DNA from: Calothrix sp. NIES-2100
Lineage (GTDB): Bacteria; Cyanobacteriota; Cyanobacteriia; Cyanobacteriales; Nostocaceae
Length of the DNA stretch: 64,000 bases
Direction: 5' to 3'
Assembly (NCBI RefSeq): GCF_002368195.1
Contig: NZ_AP018178.1
Location: 4,436,721 to 4,500,720, forward strand
The notes under the pieces: model-generated
What the model was told of the DNA's origin: nothing
The model's database searches: none
Seen by the model: the letters and a program-made list of their open reading frames with translations, nothing else
Translations under genes and position numbers: made by a program
Part shown: one piece after another, positions 7,585 to 15,620 of the stretch
Position numbering within the stretch: position 1 is the stretch's first letter
Layout: each line of letters starts with the position of its first letter

Positions 7585-10227
7585 CTATAAATTTTCCCGT
7601 AAACCCATCGCAATTTTACTGTGTTTTTCTATCTGTCCCATGACTTGTTTTGCTCTTTGAATTACTACCGCAGGTAAACCGGCGAGTCTTCCGGCTTCGA
7701 TTCCGTAAGATTTATCTGCGCCTCCTGGTTGGACTTGGTGCAAAAAGATTATTTGGTCGGGTAGTTCTTTGACTGTCACTTGATAATTAGCGACATTGGT
7801 TAACATCGCGGCGAGTTCGTTTAATTCGTGGTAATGGGTGGCAAAAATTGTTCTGGCTTTGATATCTGTGGCTAAATATTCAGCTACCGCCCAAGCTATG
7901 GAAAGTCCATCAAAGGTGGCTGTTCCTCGCCCAATTTCATCTAATAGCACTAATGACCTTGAGGTTGCATGGTTGAGAATATTTGCGGTTTCATTCATCT
8001 CTACCATAAAGGTAGATTGACCTGTGGCTAAGTCATCCACTGCACCTACACGGGTGAAAATGCGATCGCATACTCCCAATTTAGCAAATCTGGCAGGTAC
8101 AAAACTCCCGGTCTGCGCCATTAATTGAATTAATCCTACCTGACGCAAATAACAACTCTTTCCACTCGCATTTGGCCCGGTGAGGATAATTAGGTCGGGA
8201 TGAGAAGTGGACGCGGGGACAGTGGGACGCGGGGACGCAAAGAAATTTTCAGTCTCCGCGTCTCCCCCTCTCCGCGTCTCCCCGTCTTCTTTCCCTCCCA
8301 ACTGGGTGGAATTGGGGACGAAGAAGCCAGCAGGTAAAGATTGTTCTACTACTGGGTGTCTTCCTTCGATAATTTCGATTTCTCTTCCCGGTAGCATTTC
8401 GGGGCGACAATAAGCTTGATTTACGGCTAACTCTGCTAAACCACACAAGACATCGGCTGCTGCTACCGCCCGCGAAAGGTTGCGAATGATTTCGGCTTGT
8501 TCGCCTACTTCTTCCCGCAAGGCGACAAAAATTTCATATTCCAACTGATTTAAATCATCACGAGCTGAGAGAATTCTGGCTTCCCGTTCTTTTAATTCTG
8601 GGGTAATGTATCGTTCTTCATTCGTCAGGGTTTGTTTGCGAATGTAGTTAGCCGGTACTTGGTCGGCTTTGGCACGGGAAATACTAATATAGTATCCAAA
8701 GGTTTTATTATATCCTACCTTTAATGTGGGGATGCCTGTTCTGGCTCTTTCGTCAACTTCTAAATTTGCAATCCATTGTTGATCCGCTTCTACGGTGGCT
8801 TTTCTTTCATCTAGTAAAGTATTAACACCTGCACGAATTACGCCACCTTCTTTAATATGTATGGGTGGTGACTCTACTATATGGGCGTGGATTTTTGCAG
8901 CCAATTCTTCTAATATAGATGGCACTTTCTGCAAAGCTTTTAAAAACGGAGAATTGGCTTCTACCACTAACTCAGATAATTCTGGTAAGCGGGAGAGAGA
9001 ATCTGCTAAAGCCATTAAATCTTTCGCGTTCGCTGTACCAGAACCAGCCCTACCTGTTAACCTTTCTAAATCATAAATTTGTCGCAGTAACTGGCGCAAG
9101 TCTTGACGTAAGGCTGTATTTTCTATTAATTCTTGAATGGTATCTTGTCTGGCGCGAATGCCTTTAATATCAATTAATGGTTGCAATAACCACCGCCGTA
9201 ACGCCCGCCCGCCCATTGCGGTACTAGTTCTATCTAACGCCCAAAGTAGGGAACCATGAAAAGTTCCATCGCGGACAGTTTGGGTAATTTCTAAGTTGCG
9301 GCGGGTTTGATGGTCAACTATTAAATAGTCGGTGACGGTATAGGTGCGTAATAATTGCAGGGGAACAGAATTTTCTTTTTGGGTATCTTCCAGATATTCC
9401 AACAACCCACCAGCAGCGCGCACAGCTAGGGGTAGGTGTTCACAACCCAAACCTTCGAGCGATCGCACTTTAAATTTCTGCAATAATCTACTTCTAGCTT
9501 CCCCTGCGGAAAATGGCGATTGCGATCGCAAACTATAACAAAAAGTTGGTGGTAAACATTGGGGTAAATGGGGCGAAGTCTCTCCCGGACGGAGTAAAGT
9601 CCCTAAATCCGGGGCGTTGGTGGGAAACAGCACCTCCGAAGGCTGCAACCGCATTAATTCTTGGGTGAGGTGTTCTAAATCACTACCTTGAGTTGTCTGA
9701 AATTCCCCAGTTGAAATATCTGCATAAGCTAAACCCCAATGATTAGCCGCAATTACCACAGCAGCTAAGTAATTATTGCGACTTGCTTTTAACATTCCTT
9801 CTTCTAGCAAAGTCCCCGGTGTGAGGATGCGGGTTACTTCCCGACGCACCAAACCTACAGCTTCCGAAGCATCTTCCACTTGGTCGCAAATTACTACCGC
9901 ATAGCCTTTCTCCACCAGTTGGGTAGTGTAGCGTTCCCAAGCATGGTGAGGGACACCAGTCATCGCCACCCGCCCAACTTCACCGCCGTGTTTGCTAGTC
10001 AGAACTAATTCCAGTTCCCGCGAGACAGTTACAGCATCTTGGAAAAAAGTTTCAAAGAAATCACCCACCCGATACAGCAGCAGCGCATGGGGATACTTAT
10101 CCTTCACTTCTACATAATGCTGATACATTTTACTCAGCCTGCTGCGGTCTACTAGCCGCGTATCCGAATGCGGCGCAGTAGAGTTACTTGGTTCCGTTGG
10201 CTGAAAGTCAAAGTCAGAAGCGGTCAT
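7585..10227 (-). CDS. mutS: DNA mismatch repair ATPase MutS
   Basis: Recognises base mismatches and small loops and signals through its ATPase. The 880-aa protein shows the order: N-terminal mismatch-binding domain (KYPHALLLYRVGDFFETF, the Phe-x-Glu-type motif region), connector, lever and clamp, then the C-terminal ABC ATPase with Walker A GPNASGKS and Walker B with signature LLDEIGRGTATFDG. The start MTASDFDF has no competing upstream Met. Between FVPNSTQL and HPDLIILTGP is a stretch of about 28 residues rich in Gly, Arg, Glu and Asp, encoded by a GC-rich repeat and absent from the usual family pattern. Downstream is a palindromic element, upstream a 21-bp repeat block. Confidence 0.97.
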   Translation of the reverse strand: MTASDFDFQPTEPSNSTAPHSDTRLVDRSRLSKMYQHYVEVKDKYPHALLLYRVGDFFETFFQDAVTVSRELELVLTSKHGGEVGRVAMTGVPHHAWERYTTQLVEKGYAVVICDQVEDASEAVGLVRREVTRILTPGTLLEEGMLKASRNNYLAAVVIAANHWGLAYADISTGEFQTTQGSDLEHLTQELMRLQPSEVLFPTNAPDLGTLLRPGETSPHLPQCLPPTFCYSLRSQSPFSAGEARSRLLQKFKVRSLEGLGCEHLPLAVRAAGGLLEYLEDTQKENSVPLQLLRTYTVTDYLIVDHQTRRNLEITQTVRDGTFHGSLLWALDRTSTAMGGRALRRWLLQPLIDIKGIRARQDTIQELIENTALRQDLRQLLRQIYDLERLTGRAGSGTANAKDLMALADSLSRLPELSELVVEANSPFLKALQKVPSILEELAAKIHAHIVESPPIHIKEGGVIRAGVNTLLDERKATVEADQQWIANLEVDERARTGIPTLKVGYNKTFGYYISISRAKADQVPANYIRKQTLTNEERYITPELKEREARILSARDDLNQLEYEIFVALREEVGEQAEIIRNLSRAVAAADVLCGLAELAVNQAYCRPEMLPGREIEIIEGRHPVVEQSLPAGFFVPNSTQLGGKEDGETRRGGDAETENFFASPRPTVPASTSHPDLIILTGPNASGKSCYLRQVGLIQLMAQTGSFVPARFAKLGVCDRIFTRVGAVDDLATGQSTFMVEMNETANILNHATSRSLVLLDEIGRGTATFDGLSIAWAVAEYLATDIKARTIFATHYHELNELAAMLTNVANYQVTVKELPDQIIFLHQVQPGGADKSYGIEAGRLAGLPAVVIQRAKQVMGQIEKHSKIAMGLRENL
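8205..8295. repeat. Low-complexity repeat inserted in frame within mutS
   Basis: The sequence is built from repeats of GACGCGGGGA and TCTCCGCGTCTCCCC, typical of cyanobacterial intergenic spacers. It encodes about 28 residues located just before the Walker A loop of MutS. The reading frame is kept. Similar GACGCGG words occur in the spacer near 28835. Confidence 0.65.
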
Positions 10228-10333
10228 AAATCCTAGGAGTTACGCAGGGAGATGCCACAGGATCTGATGATAGCGTCTTTTTGGGCATTGGGCATGGGGC
10301 ATTGGGCATTGGCGATTTGTCTAATGGATTCTT

Positions 10334-10662
10334 GGAAATAGCAATTGGGTTCTCCGATATAGTAATTGGGATCTCAAATACAGTAATTGGGATCTCGGAA
10401 ATAGCAATTGGGTTCTCCGATATAGCAATTGGGATCTCAAATACAGTAATTGGGATCTCGGAAATAGCAATTGGGTTCTCCGATATAGCAATTGGGATCT
10501 CGGAAATAGCAATTGGGTTCTCCGATATAGCAATTGGGATCTCGGAAATAGCAATTGGGTTCTCCGATATAGCAATTGGGATCTCGGAAATAGCAATTGG
10601 GTTCTCCGATATAGCAATTGGGATCTCAAATACAGTAATTGGGTTTGGCGATATAGTAATTG
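10334..10662. repeat. 21-bp tandem repeat, family B (copy 1)
   Basis: About 15-16 units of 21 bp are centred on CAATTGGG. Two unit types alternate over much of the block: ATAGCAATTGGGTTCTCC and ATAGCAATTGGGATCTCGG, giving a 42-bp higher-order repeat; some units have AGTAATTGGG instead. Because 21 is a multiple of 3, several frames on both strands stay open and encode heptapeptide repeats such as ENPIAIS. The block lies between mutS and the toxin-antitoxin pair. The reverse complement of the unit makes up 38825-39118. Confidence 0.9.
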
Positions 10663-10711
10663 CGTAGGCGTAGCCCGTCGCAGGCATCACTCAAGGTTTT
10701 ATTGTGCCGAT

Positions 10712-11038
10712 TTACAGCGATATAACAGTTTCAGCAGATTGGTTTTCTGCATTACGTGGGCGAAGATGTAAAGTGATTTCAGTATCAAGTCGCTTAAGAA
10801 ACATTAGGAGTTTACCCTCACTGAAGCGTTGAAACTCTCCCTTCATTAAATGAGATACTTCTGGCTGTGGAATTCCTAACAGTTGACTTATTTCGCGTTG
10901 CTTGAGGTTGCGTTGTTTCAACAGACGTAGTACCACAATGCCGATTTTACCACGGGTAAGAAGTTCATCGGCATCTTCCAGCCCAAGGTCAGCGAATACG
11001 TTACCACTGCTTTCTTCAAAAATTGTTTCTTCTGTCAT
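10712..11038 (-). CDS. HTH antitoxin, XRE/HigA-like
   Basis: The 108-aa protein has a helix-turn-helix at about residues 45-75 (LKQREISQLLGIPQPEVSHLMKG), followed by a short C-terminal region with LDTEITLHLRP. This layout is that of the antitoxin partner of Gp49-type toxins, which binds the toxin and represses the operon. Its ATG overlaps the stop of the upstream toxin gene by 4 bp, so the pair is translationally coupled. The gene ends 50 bp before the 21-bp repeat block. Family assignment is firm; the exact subfamily is not. Confidence 0.85.
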   Translation of the reverse strand: MTEETIFEESSGNVFADLGLEDADELLTRGKIGIVVLRLLKQRNLKQREISQLLGIPQPEVSHLMKGEFQRFSEGKLLMFLKRLDTEITLHLRPRNAENQSAETVISL

Positions 11039-11409
11039 GCTTGTTTCTCTCTTTCCAGCGCGTCTTGATAGCGTTTTTTAATCAAATCAATGTCCGACTG
11101 TGGGGTTTTAATCCCCCGTTTTGATTTCTTTTGAAAAGCGTGCAGTACATAAATTTTTTCCCCAATCTTTACAGCGTAAACTACTCTGTAAGTATCCGTA
11201 TCATAGCGTTTGACGATTTCATATACACCGCTACCAATACCTTTAAACGGTTTAGCATCTATTGGAGTTTCCCCTGCTTGCACCAATTGCAATGCATAGC
11301 CTACAGATGCACGCACTTGTTCAGGAAACTCACGGATATTTTTACGAGAGTCTCCCATCCAAACAATTGGACGTAAAGGAACCTCGGTAATATCTTGTTC
11401 ATCTGTCAT
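11035..11409 (-). CDS. RelE/HigB-like toxin (phage Gp49-like family)
   Basis: The 124-aa protein contains KPFKGIGSGVYEIVKRYDTDTYRVVYAVKIGEKIYVLHAF followed by KKSKRGIKTP, the conserved core of DUF891/Gp49-like toxins related to RelE mRNA interferases. In this family the toxin gene precedes the antitoxin gene, as here, with a 4-bp ATGA overlap. Expected activity is ribosome-dependent mRNA cleavage countered by the downstream HTH protein. No promoter could be assigned with confidence; the 213-bp gap to the TPR-CHAT gene contains a hairpin and a conserved element. Confidence 0.85.
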   Translation of the reverse strand: MTDEQDITEVPLRPIVWMGDSRKNIREFPEQVRASVGYALQLVQAGETPIDAKPFKGIGSGVYEIVKRYDTDTYRVVYAVKIGEKIYVLHAFQKKSKRGIKTPQSDIDLIKKRYQDALEREKQA

Positions 11410-11469
11410 TTTATATGAAATTTCTTATAAAACCAGATAGACAATACCAAAAAATAAATGAGCCAACAA

Positions 11470-11532
11470 GTAGGGGCACGGCACCGATAAAATTTCTGTA
11501 TTGCCGAGAGATTATGGATGCCGTGCCCCTAC
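11470..11532. repeat. Hairpin-forming palindromic element
   Basis: GTAGGGGCACGGCA (11470-11483) and its perfect complement TGCCGTGCCCCTAC (11519-11532) flank a 35-nt centre. It belongs to the dispersed GGGGCACRRCA palindromes that recur in this window at 38639, 38721 and in the ends of the 7239 element. Confidence 0.75.
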
Positions 11533-11548
11533 AGCGTATTTTCTTAAA

Positions 11549-11601
11549 GTTTCTGTAAACCTGCATACCCCCACACCGCCGAGAACTATATTGATTTGTA
11601 G
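11549..11601 (+). promoter_or_regulatory. Conserved element upstream of TPR-CHAT gene 1 (copy 1 of 3)
   Basis: The block TTTCTGTAAACCTGCATACC, then CCCCACACCGCCGAGAAC and TATATTGAT, ends 22 bp before the start of the first TPR-CHAT gene. The same block recurs at 15489 and 19279. TATATT could be a -10 box. The conservation and position suggest a promoter or regulator site, but it could also be a repeat carried along by gene duplication. Confidence 0.55.
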
Positions 11602-11622
11602 CAAAAATCAGTATAAATCCTC

Positions 11623-14600
11623 ATGAAAAAGCATAAAAAACTTCCTGCATTGGCTTCTCGCGCTGCGGCTTTATTTTTCGCCCTGCTTTTATTATCCGAG
11701 TCAACAGCCGCCAATGTGGGGAGTTATGGGGTAAAAATTGCCCAGCAACCAGCGCCTACGCCGTCAGTTCCCTTGAATGCGGAGCAACAAAAGTTATACC
11801 AGCAGGGTGTAAAGCTAGTTGAAGAAGCAGAGGAGTTAGAGAAGAAAGAGACTAGAGAAGCATCTGAACAAGCGATAAATAAATCTCAACAAGCTTTGAA
11901 AATTGCCCAAAAACTAGGACTGAGAGAAGAAGAAGTTAATATATTAGCCTATATTGCTAATTTATATAATTTTATTGATGAGTACAAAACCGCCATAGAG
12001 TATCTGCAACAAGCATTAAAAATCTCACGCGAACTAAAAAAAACACTGATTGAAGCAAGTTTACTGGCTTCTATTGGCATTAATTACAATAACATAAACG
12101 AGCCAAAAGAAGGGCTTACCTACTTAGAAAAAGCCAAGTCAATATTTTTAGCAAACCAAGAATATCGTCGTTTAGCTAGCACTTTTAACAGTATTGCTAC
12201 TATTCACATGAAACTAGGTGATACTAAAAAAGCTTTAAATTATCGAAATGAAGCATTAAAACTCTATCGTGAACCGTTAAAAGATTTGGCAGGAGAAGCC
12301 TATACTCTTTGGCGTATAGGTGCGATTTATTCATTATCAGGTGAACCTAAAACAGCTCTTGATTATTATGAACAGGCTTTAAAAATTCAGCGTCAAAGAA
12401 ATGATTTTAAAGCAGAAATAGAAATTATTCGTGACATTGCAGCCCTACAAGATAAATTGGGTAATGCAAAAAATGCAGTGGAATCTTTAAAAGAAGCATT
12501 AAAACTACAACAACAGGCAGGTTTTAATTTATCAGATCAAGCTAACACGATTGCTGATATAGGGGAAATTTATGCTGGACAAGCAGATTATCGCACAGCA
12601 ATTGATTACTATCAACAAGCAGGAAAACTTTTTCAGCAAGCGGGAAACACCCGGATGCTATCTAGGACTTTCGTGATGATTGCTAATGTTCACAAAAATT
12701 TTTCAGGTAATTATGAAAAAGCACTGGAATTTGTAGACAAGGCGCTAGAGCTTCAAATTGATGATAAAGATAACTACGCATTTACTCTAGGACAAAAAGC
12801 TGATATCCATTTATCACAGGCTAATTATCAAAAGGCACTGGATGAATATAATAAAACTTTAGAACTTCAACGTTCTATACCAAATCCTAGGGATGAAGCT
12901 CGTATACTTCGTGATATTGCATATGTTTATAGAAATTTAGGAGATTATAAGTTAAGTCTTGAAACTTACAACAAAGCACTAGATATTTATAAGCTTACAC
13001 CCAATAAAACGGCAGAAATTAGAACTTTAAACTCTATCGCCAGCCTTTACGAATGGCAAGACAAGTACAATGAGGCACTTCAATATTATCAAAAAGCACT
13101 ATCTTTATTAAACAAAGATGATTATCAATCTGAAATCCAAGTAATTTGGGGTATGACGAAAATATACACATCATTAAAGGATTATCCCAAAGCATTAGAA
13201 CTAGCTAATCGTGCATTAAAATTATCTAAAGAAAAATCTTATTATGAGGAATTTTCTCTTTATGCATTAGCAACAGTATATCGTGCCAAAGGGGATTATC
13301 AAAAGTCATTAGATATATCTCATAACCTTTTAGCGCATTATCGCAAAGCCGGATTGCGTATTTGGGAAGCTCAAATGTTAGGTGACATGAGCGTAACTTA
13401 TGAACTACAGAAAAATTATCGACAAGCCATAAATATTTTGAATGAAGAATTGAAAATACGGCGAGAGTTAAAAGACAGTAAAGCAGAAGCAGATGCACTG
13501 TATGGTATTGCTGTTAACCAACGCAAACTAGGAAACCTCAACGCCGCACTTCCCAACATCGAAGCAGCAATTGAAATCATCGAAAATATCCGCAGCAACG
13601 TCAAAAACTCAGATTTGCGTACTTCCTACTTCGCTACAGTCCAAAATTACTATAAATTCCAAATCGATTTATTGATGGAACTGCACAAAAAAGAACCATC
13701 AAAAGGATACGATGCCCAAGCAATTCAAACAAGCGATCGCTCTCGCGCTAGAGGATTAGTAGAACTCTTAACCGAAGCCCGCGCCAATATCCGCAAAGGT
13801 GCAAACCCCGAACTTTTAGCCGAAGAACGCCGCATACAAGCTTTAATTGATGGTAAGGAAAAAGTCAGGTTTGAAATAGTTAACAGCGATAAAATTCAAA
13901 ACCCCATTTTTAAAGCCAATGCTGAGAAATTACAAGCAGAAATCGATGAACTCCTCAGTCAACAAAAGCAACTAGAAACAAAAATCCGCGAAACTAGCCC
14001 ACAATACGCTAACCTCAAGTATCCCCAACCCCTGACTTTACCGCAAATTCAGCAACAACTCGATAAAGATACCCTGCTGTTACAATATTCCTTGGGTAAT
14101 GAACGCAGCTTTCTGTGGGTAGTTTCTCCCAATTCTCTCGATACTTACGAACTTCCCAAAAAAGCAGAGATAGAAAAAAGCGCTATCAATTTATTTTGCC
14201 TGATTAGTAAATACAGTTCTAAACCGCCTTCTGCAACTAATAAAGAAAATCCCTGCGCTGGTATCAAAAATCGCCAGATAGATATCGCCGCCAAAGAACT
14301 CAGTCAACAGATTCTCGCACCTGTGAAAGATAAATTAGGCAAAAAACGCTTAGTCATTGTCGCGGATGGTGCATTGCAATATATTCCCTTTGCAGCCTTG
14401 GCTGATTTAAACTCTCAACCGAATTCTACACCACAGGAAGTGAAAGACAAACCAAAAGATGTTGTCTGTTCTAATGCAGGTGGTATTCGTGTCTGTTCAT
14501 CAGCCGAACCGGAGAATTTGAATTACCAGCCTTTATTAGTAAACCACGAAATTGTTAGTTTACCATCCGCAAGTGCGATCGCAATTCAACGTCAAGAACT

Positions 14601-15357
14601 CGCCAAACGTCCACCCGCACCCCAAGCCTTAGCTATCCTCGCAGACCCAGTATACAACGCTAACGATGAGCGAATTACCACCGCCCAAAATAAACAACTG
14701 CAAAAGCAAAATAACCTTGACTTAGAGCTAGAACGTTCTGAACTCAGGCGTTCTGCTGATATTCTCAATCGTGATATTTGGCCGCGACTTTTCGGTACAC
14801 GCACAGAAGCTAAGACAATTTTTAACCTAGTACCGAAATCTCAAGGCGTGCAACTCTTAGATTTTGCCGCAAATTACACCGCAGCTACCAGCAGCAATCT
14901 CAAGCAATTCCAAATTTTACACTTTGCTACCCACGGCTTTGTGAATGATGCTAACCCAGAATTATCAGGGATTGTACTTTCTTTGGTAAACGAACAAGGT
15001 AAAGATATTCGCGGCTATCTACGGTTAGCAGACTTATTTAACCTCGATTATCCCGCAGATTTAATTGTTTTGAGTGCTTGCGAAACCGGCTTAGGTAAAG
15101 AAATTCAAGGCGAAGGCTTAGTAGGTTTAACCAGAGGATTAATGTATGCAGGTGCAGAGAGATTAGTAGTGTCCTTATGGCAAGTTAGCGATGAAGGCAC
15201 ATCTTTCTTTATGCAAGAATTTTACCAGCAAATGTGGCAGCAAAACAAAACGGCAAATCAAGCATTGCGGGCGGCGCAGTTAAAAATGTGGGAGCAAGAG
15301 AAATGGCGTAATCCCAATTATTGGGCGGCGTTTACCTTTTTGGGTGAATGGCGATAG
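11623..15357 (+). CDS. Exported TPR-CHAT protease-like protein 1
   Basis: The 1244-aa protein starts with a basic segment and a hydrophobic stretch (about 13-30, AALFFALLLLSE), consistent with a signal peptide. Residues of about 50-680 are a long series of TPR units (for example NEALQYYQKALSLLNKDDYQ). A coiled region follows (ERRIQALIDGKEK). The CHAT caspase-like domain fills about 850-1244, with catalytic His1104 in FATHGF and Cys1153 in LSACETG. An insertion with CSNAGGIRVCSS (two Cys) lies within the CHAT part. It is a tandem paralogue of the next gene. CHAT domains are cysteine proteases; the substrate is unknown. Alternative start sites are not needed. Confidence 0.92.
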   Translation: MKKHKKLPALASRAAALFFALLLLSESTAANVGSYGVKIAQQPAPTPSVPLNAEQQKLYQQGVKLVEEAEELEKKETREASEQAINKSQQALKIAQKLGLREEEVNILAYIANLYNFIDEYKTAIEYLQQALKISRELKKTLIEASLLASIGINYNNINEPKEGLTYLEKAKSIFLANQEYRRLASTFNSIATIHMKLGDTKKALNYRNEALKLYREPLKDLAGEAYTLWRIGAIYSLSGEPKTALDYYEQALKIQRQRNDFKAEIEIIRDIAALQDKLGNAKNAVESLKEALKLQQQAGFNLSDQANTIADIGEIYAGQADYRTAIDYYQQAGKLFQQAGNTRMLSRTFVMIANVHKNFSGNYEKALEFVDKALELQIDDKDNYAFTLGQKADIHLSQANYQKALDEYNKTLELQRSIPNPRDEARILRDIAYVYRNLGDYKLSLETYNKALDIYKLTPNKTAEIRTLNSIASLYEWQDKYNEALQYYQKALSLLNKDDYQSEIQVIWGMTKIYTSLKDYPKALELANRALKLSKEKSYYEEFSLYALATVYRAKGDYQKSLDISHNLLAHYRKAGLRIWEAQMLGDMSVTYELQKNYRQAINILNEELKIRRELKDSKAEADALYGIAVNQRKLGNLNAALPNIEAAIEIIENIRSNVKNSDLRTSYFATVQNYYKFQIDLLMELHKKEPSKGYDAQAIQTSDRSRARGLVELLTEARANIRKGANPELLAEERRIQALIDGKEKVRFEIVNSDKIQNPIFKANAEKLQAEIDELLSQQKQLETKIRETSPQYANLKYPQPLTLPQIQQQLDKDTLLLQYSLGNERSFLWVVSPNSLDTYELPKKAEIEKSAINLFCLISKYSSKPPSATNKENPCAGIKNRQIDIAAKELSQQILAPVKDKLGKKRLVIVADGALQYIPFAALADLNSQPNSTPQEVKDKPKDVVCSNAGGIRVCSSAEPENLNYQPLLVNHEIVSLPSASAIAIQRQELAKRPPAPQALAILADPVYNANDERITTAQNKQLQKQNNLDLELERSELRRSADILNRDIWPRLFGTRTEAKTIFNLVPKSQGVQLLDFAANYTAATSSNLKQFQILHFATHGFVNDANPELSGIVLSLVNEQGKDIRGYLRLADLFNLDYPADLIVLSACETGLGKEIQGEGLVGLTRGLMYAGAERLVVSLWQVSDEGTSFFMQEFYQQMWQQNKTANQALRAAQLKMWEQEKWRNPNYWAAFTFLGEWR

Positions 15358-15362
15358 TTCAA

Positions 15363-15424
15363 GTAGGGGCGGGTTCACAGATATGCTCAATTACCCACGA
15401 GAATATTGCTTAACCCGTCCCTAC
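15363..15424. repeat. Hairpin-forming palindrome between the tandem CHAT genes
   Basis: GTAGGGGCGGGTT (15363-15375) is complementary to AACCCGTCCCTAC (15412-15424) with one mismatch. It starts 6 bp after the stop codon of the first gene, so as RNA it may also act as a 3' stem-loop. Confidence 0.65.
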
Positions 15425-15488
15425 AGCTTTTGGGAAATGGGGGTTTCTTCTCTGCTAGCTTGATTTTTACCGTCAAAATCTCTGAAAA

Positions 15489-15550
15489 TTTCTGTAAAAG
15501 TGCATACCTCCACAGCGTCTAGAAATATATTGATGTAAAAATGCGATCGC
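15489..15550 (+). promoter_or_regulatory. Conserved element upstream of TPR-CHAT gene 2 (copy 2 of 3)
   Basis: TTTCTGTAAAAGTGCATACC, then CCACAGCGTCTAGAAA, TATATTGATG and a HIP1 octamer. It matches the 11549 and 19279 copies closely and ends 70 bp before the second gene. Same interpretation as copy 1. Confidence 0.55.
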
Positions 15551-15620
15551 TACCTGGCTTTGAGAGTTAATCTCATTCCTCCAGAAATCTACGTAAATAT
15601 GAAATTGAGAAAGTACAGCT

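Noticed and set aside
7472..7660. Plus-strand frame overlapping the end of mutS
   Set aside because: It overlaps a secure gene on the other strand and is made of repeat and antisense sequence.
10214..10690. Long open frames on both strands with heptapeptide repeats (ENPIAIS, RTQLLFP, AIGFSDI types)
   Set aside because: They arise from the 21-bp period of the tandem repeat, which keeps several frames open at once; no Shine-Dalgarno or family support. Treated as repeat, not genes.
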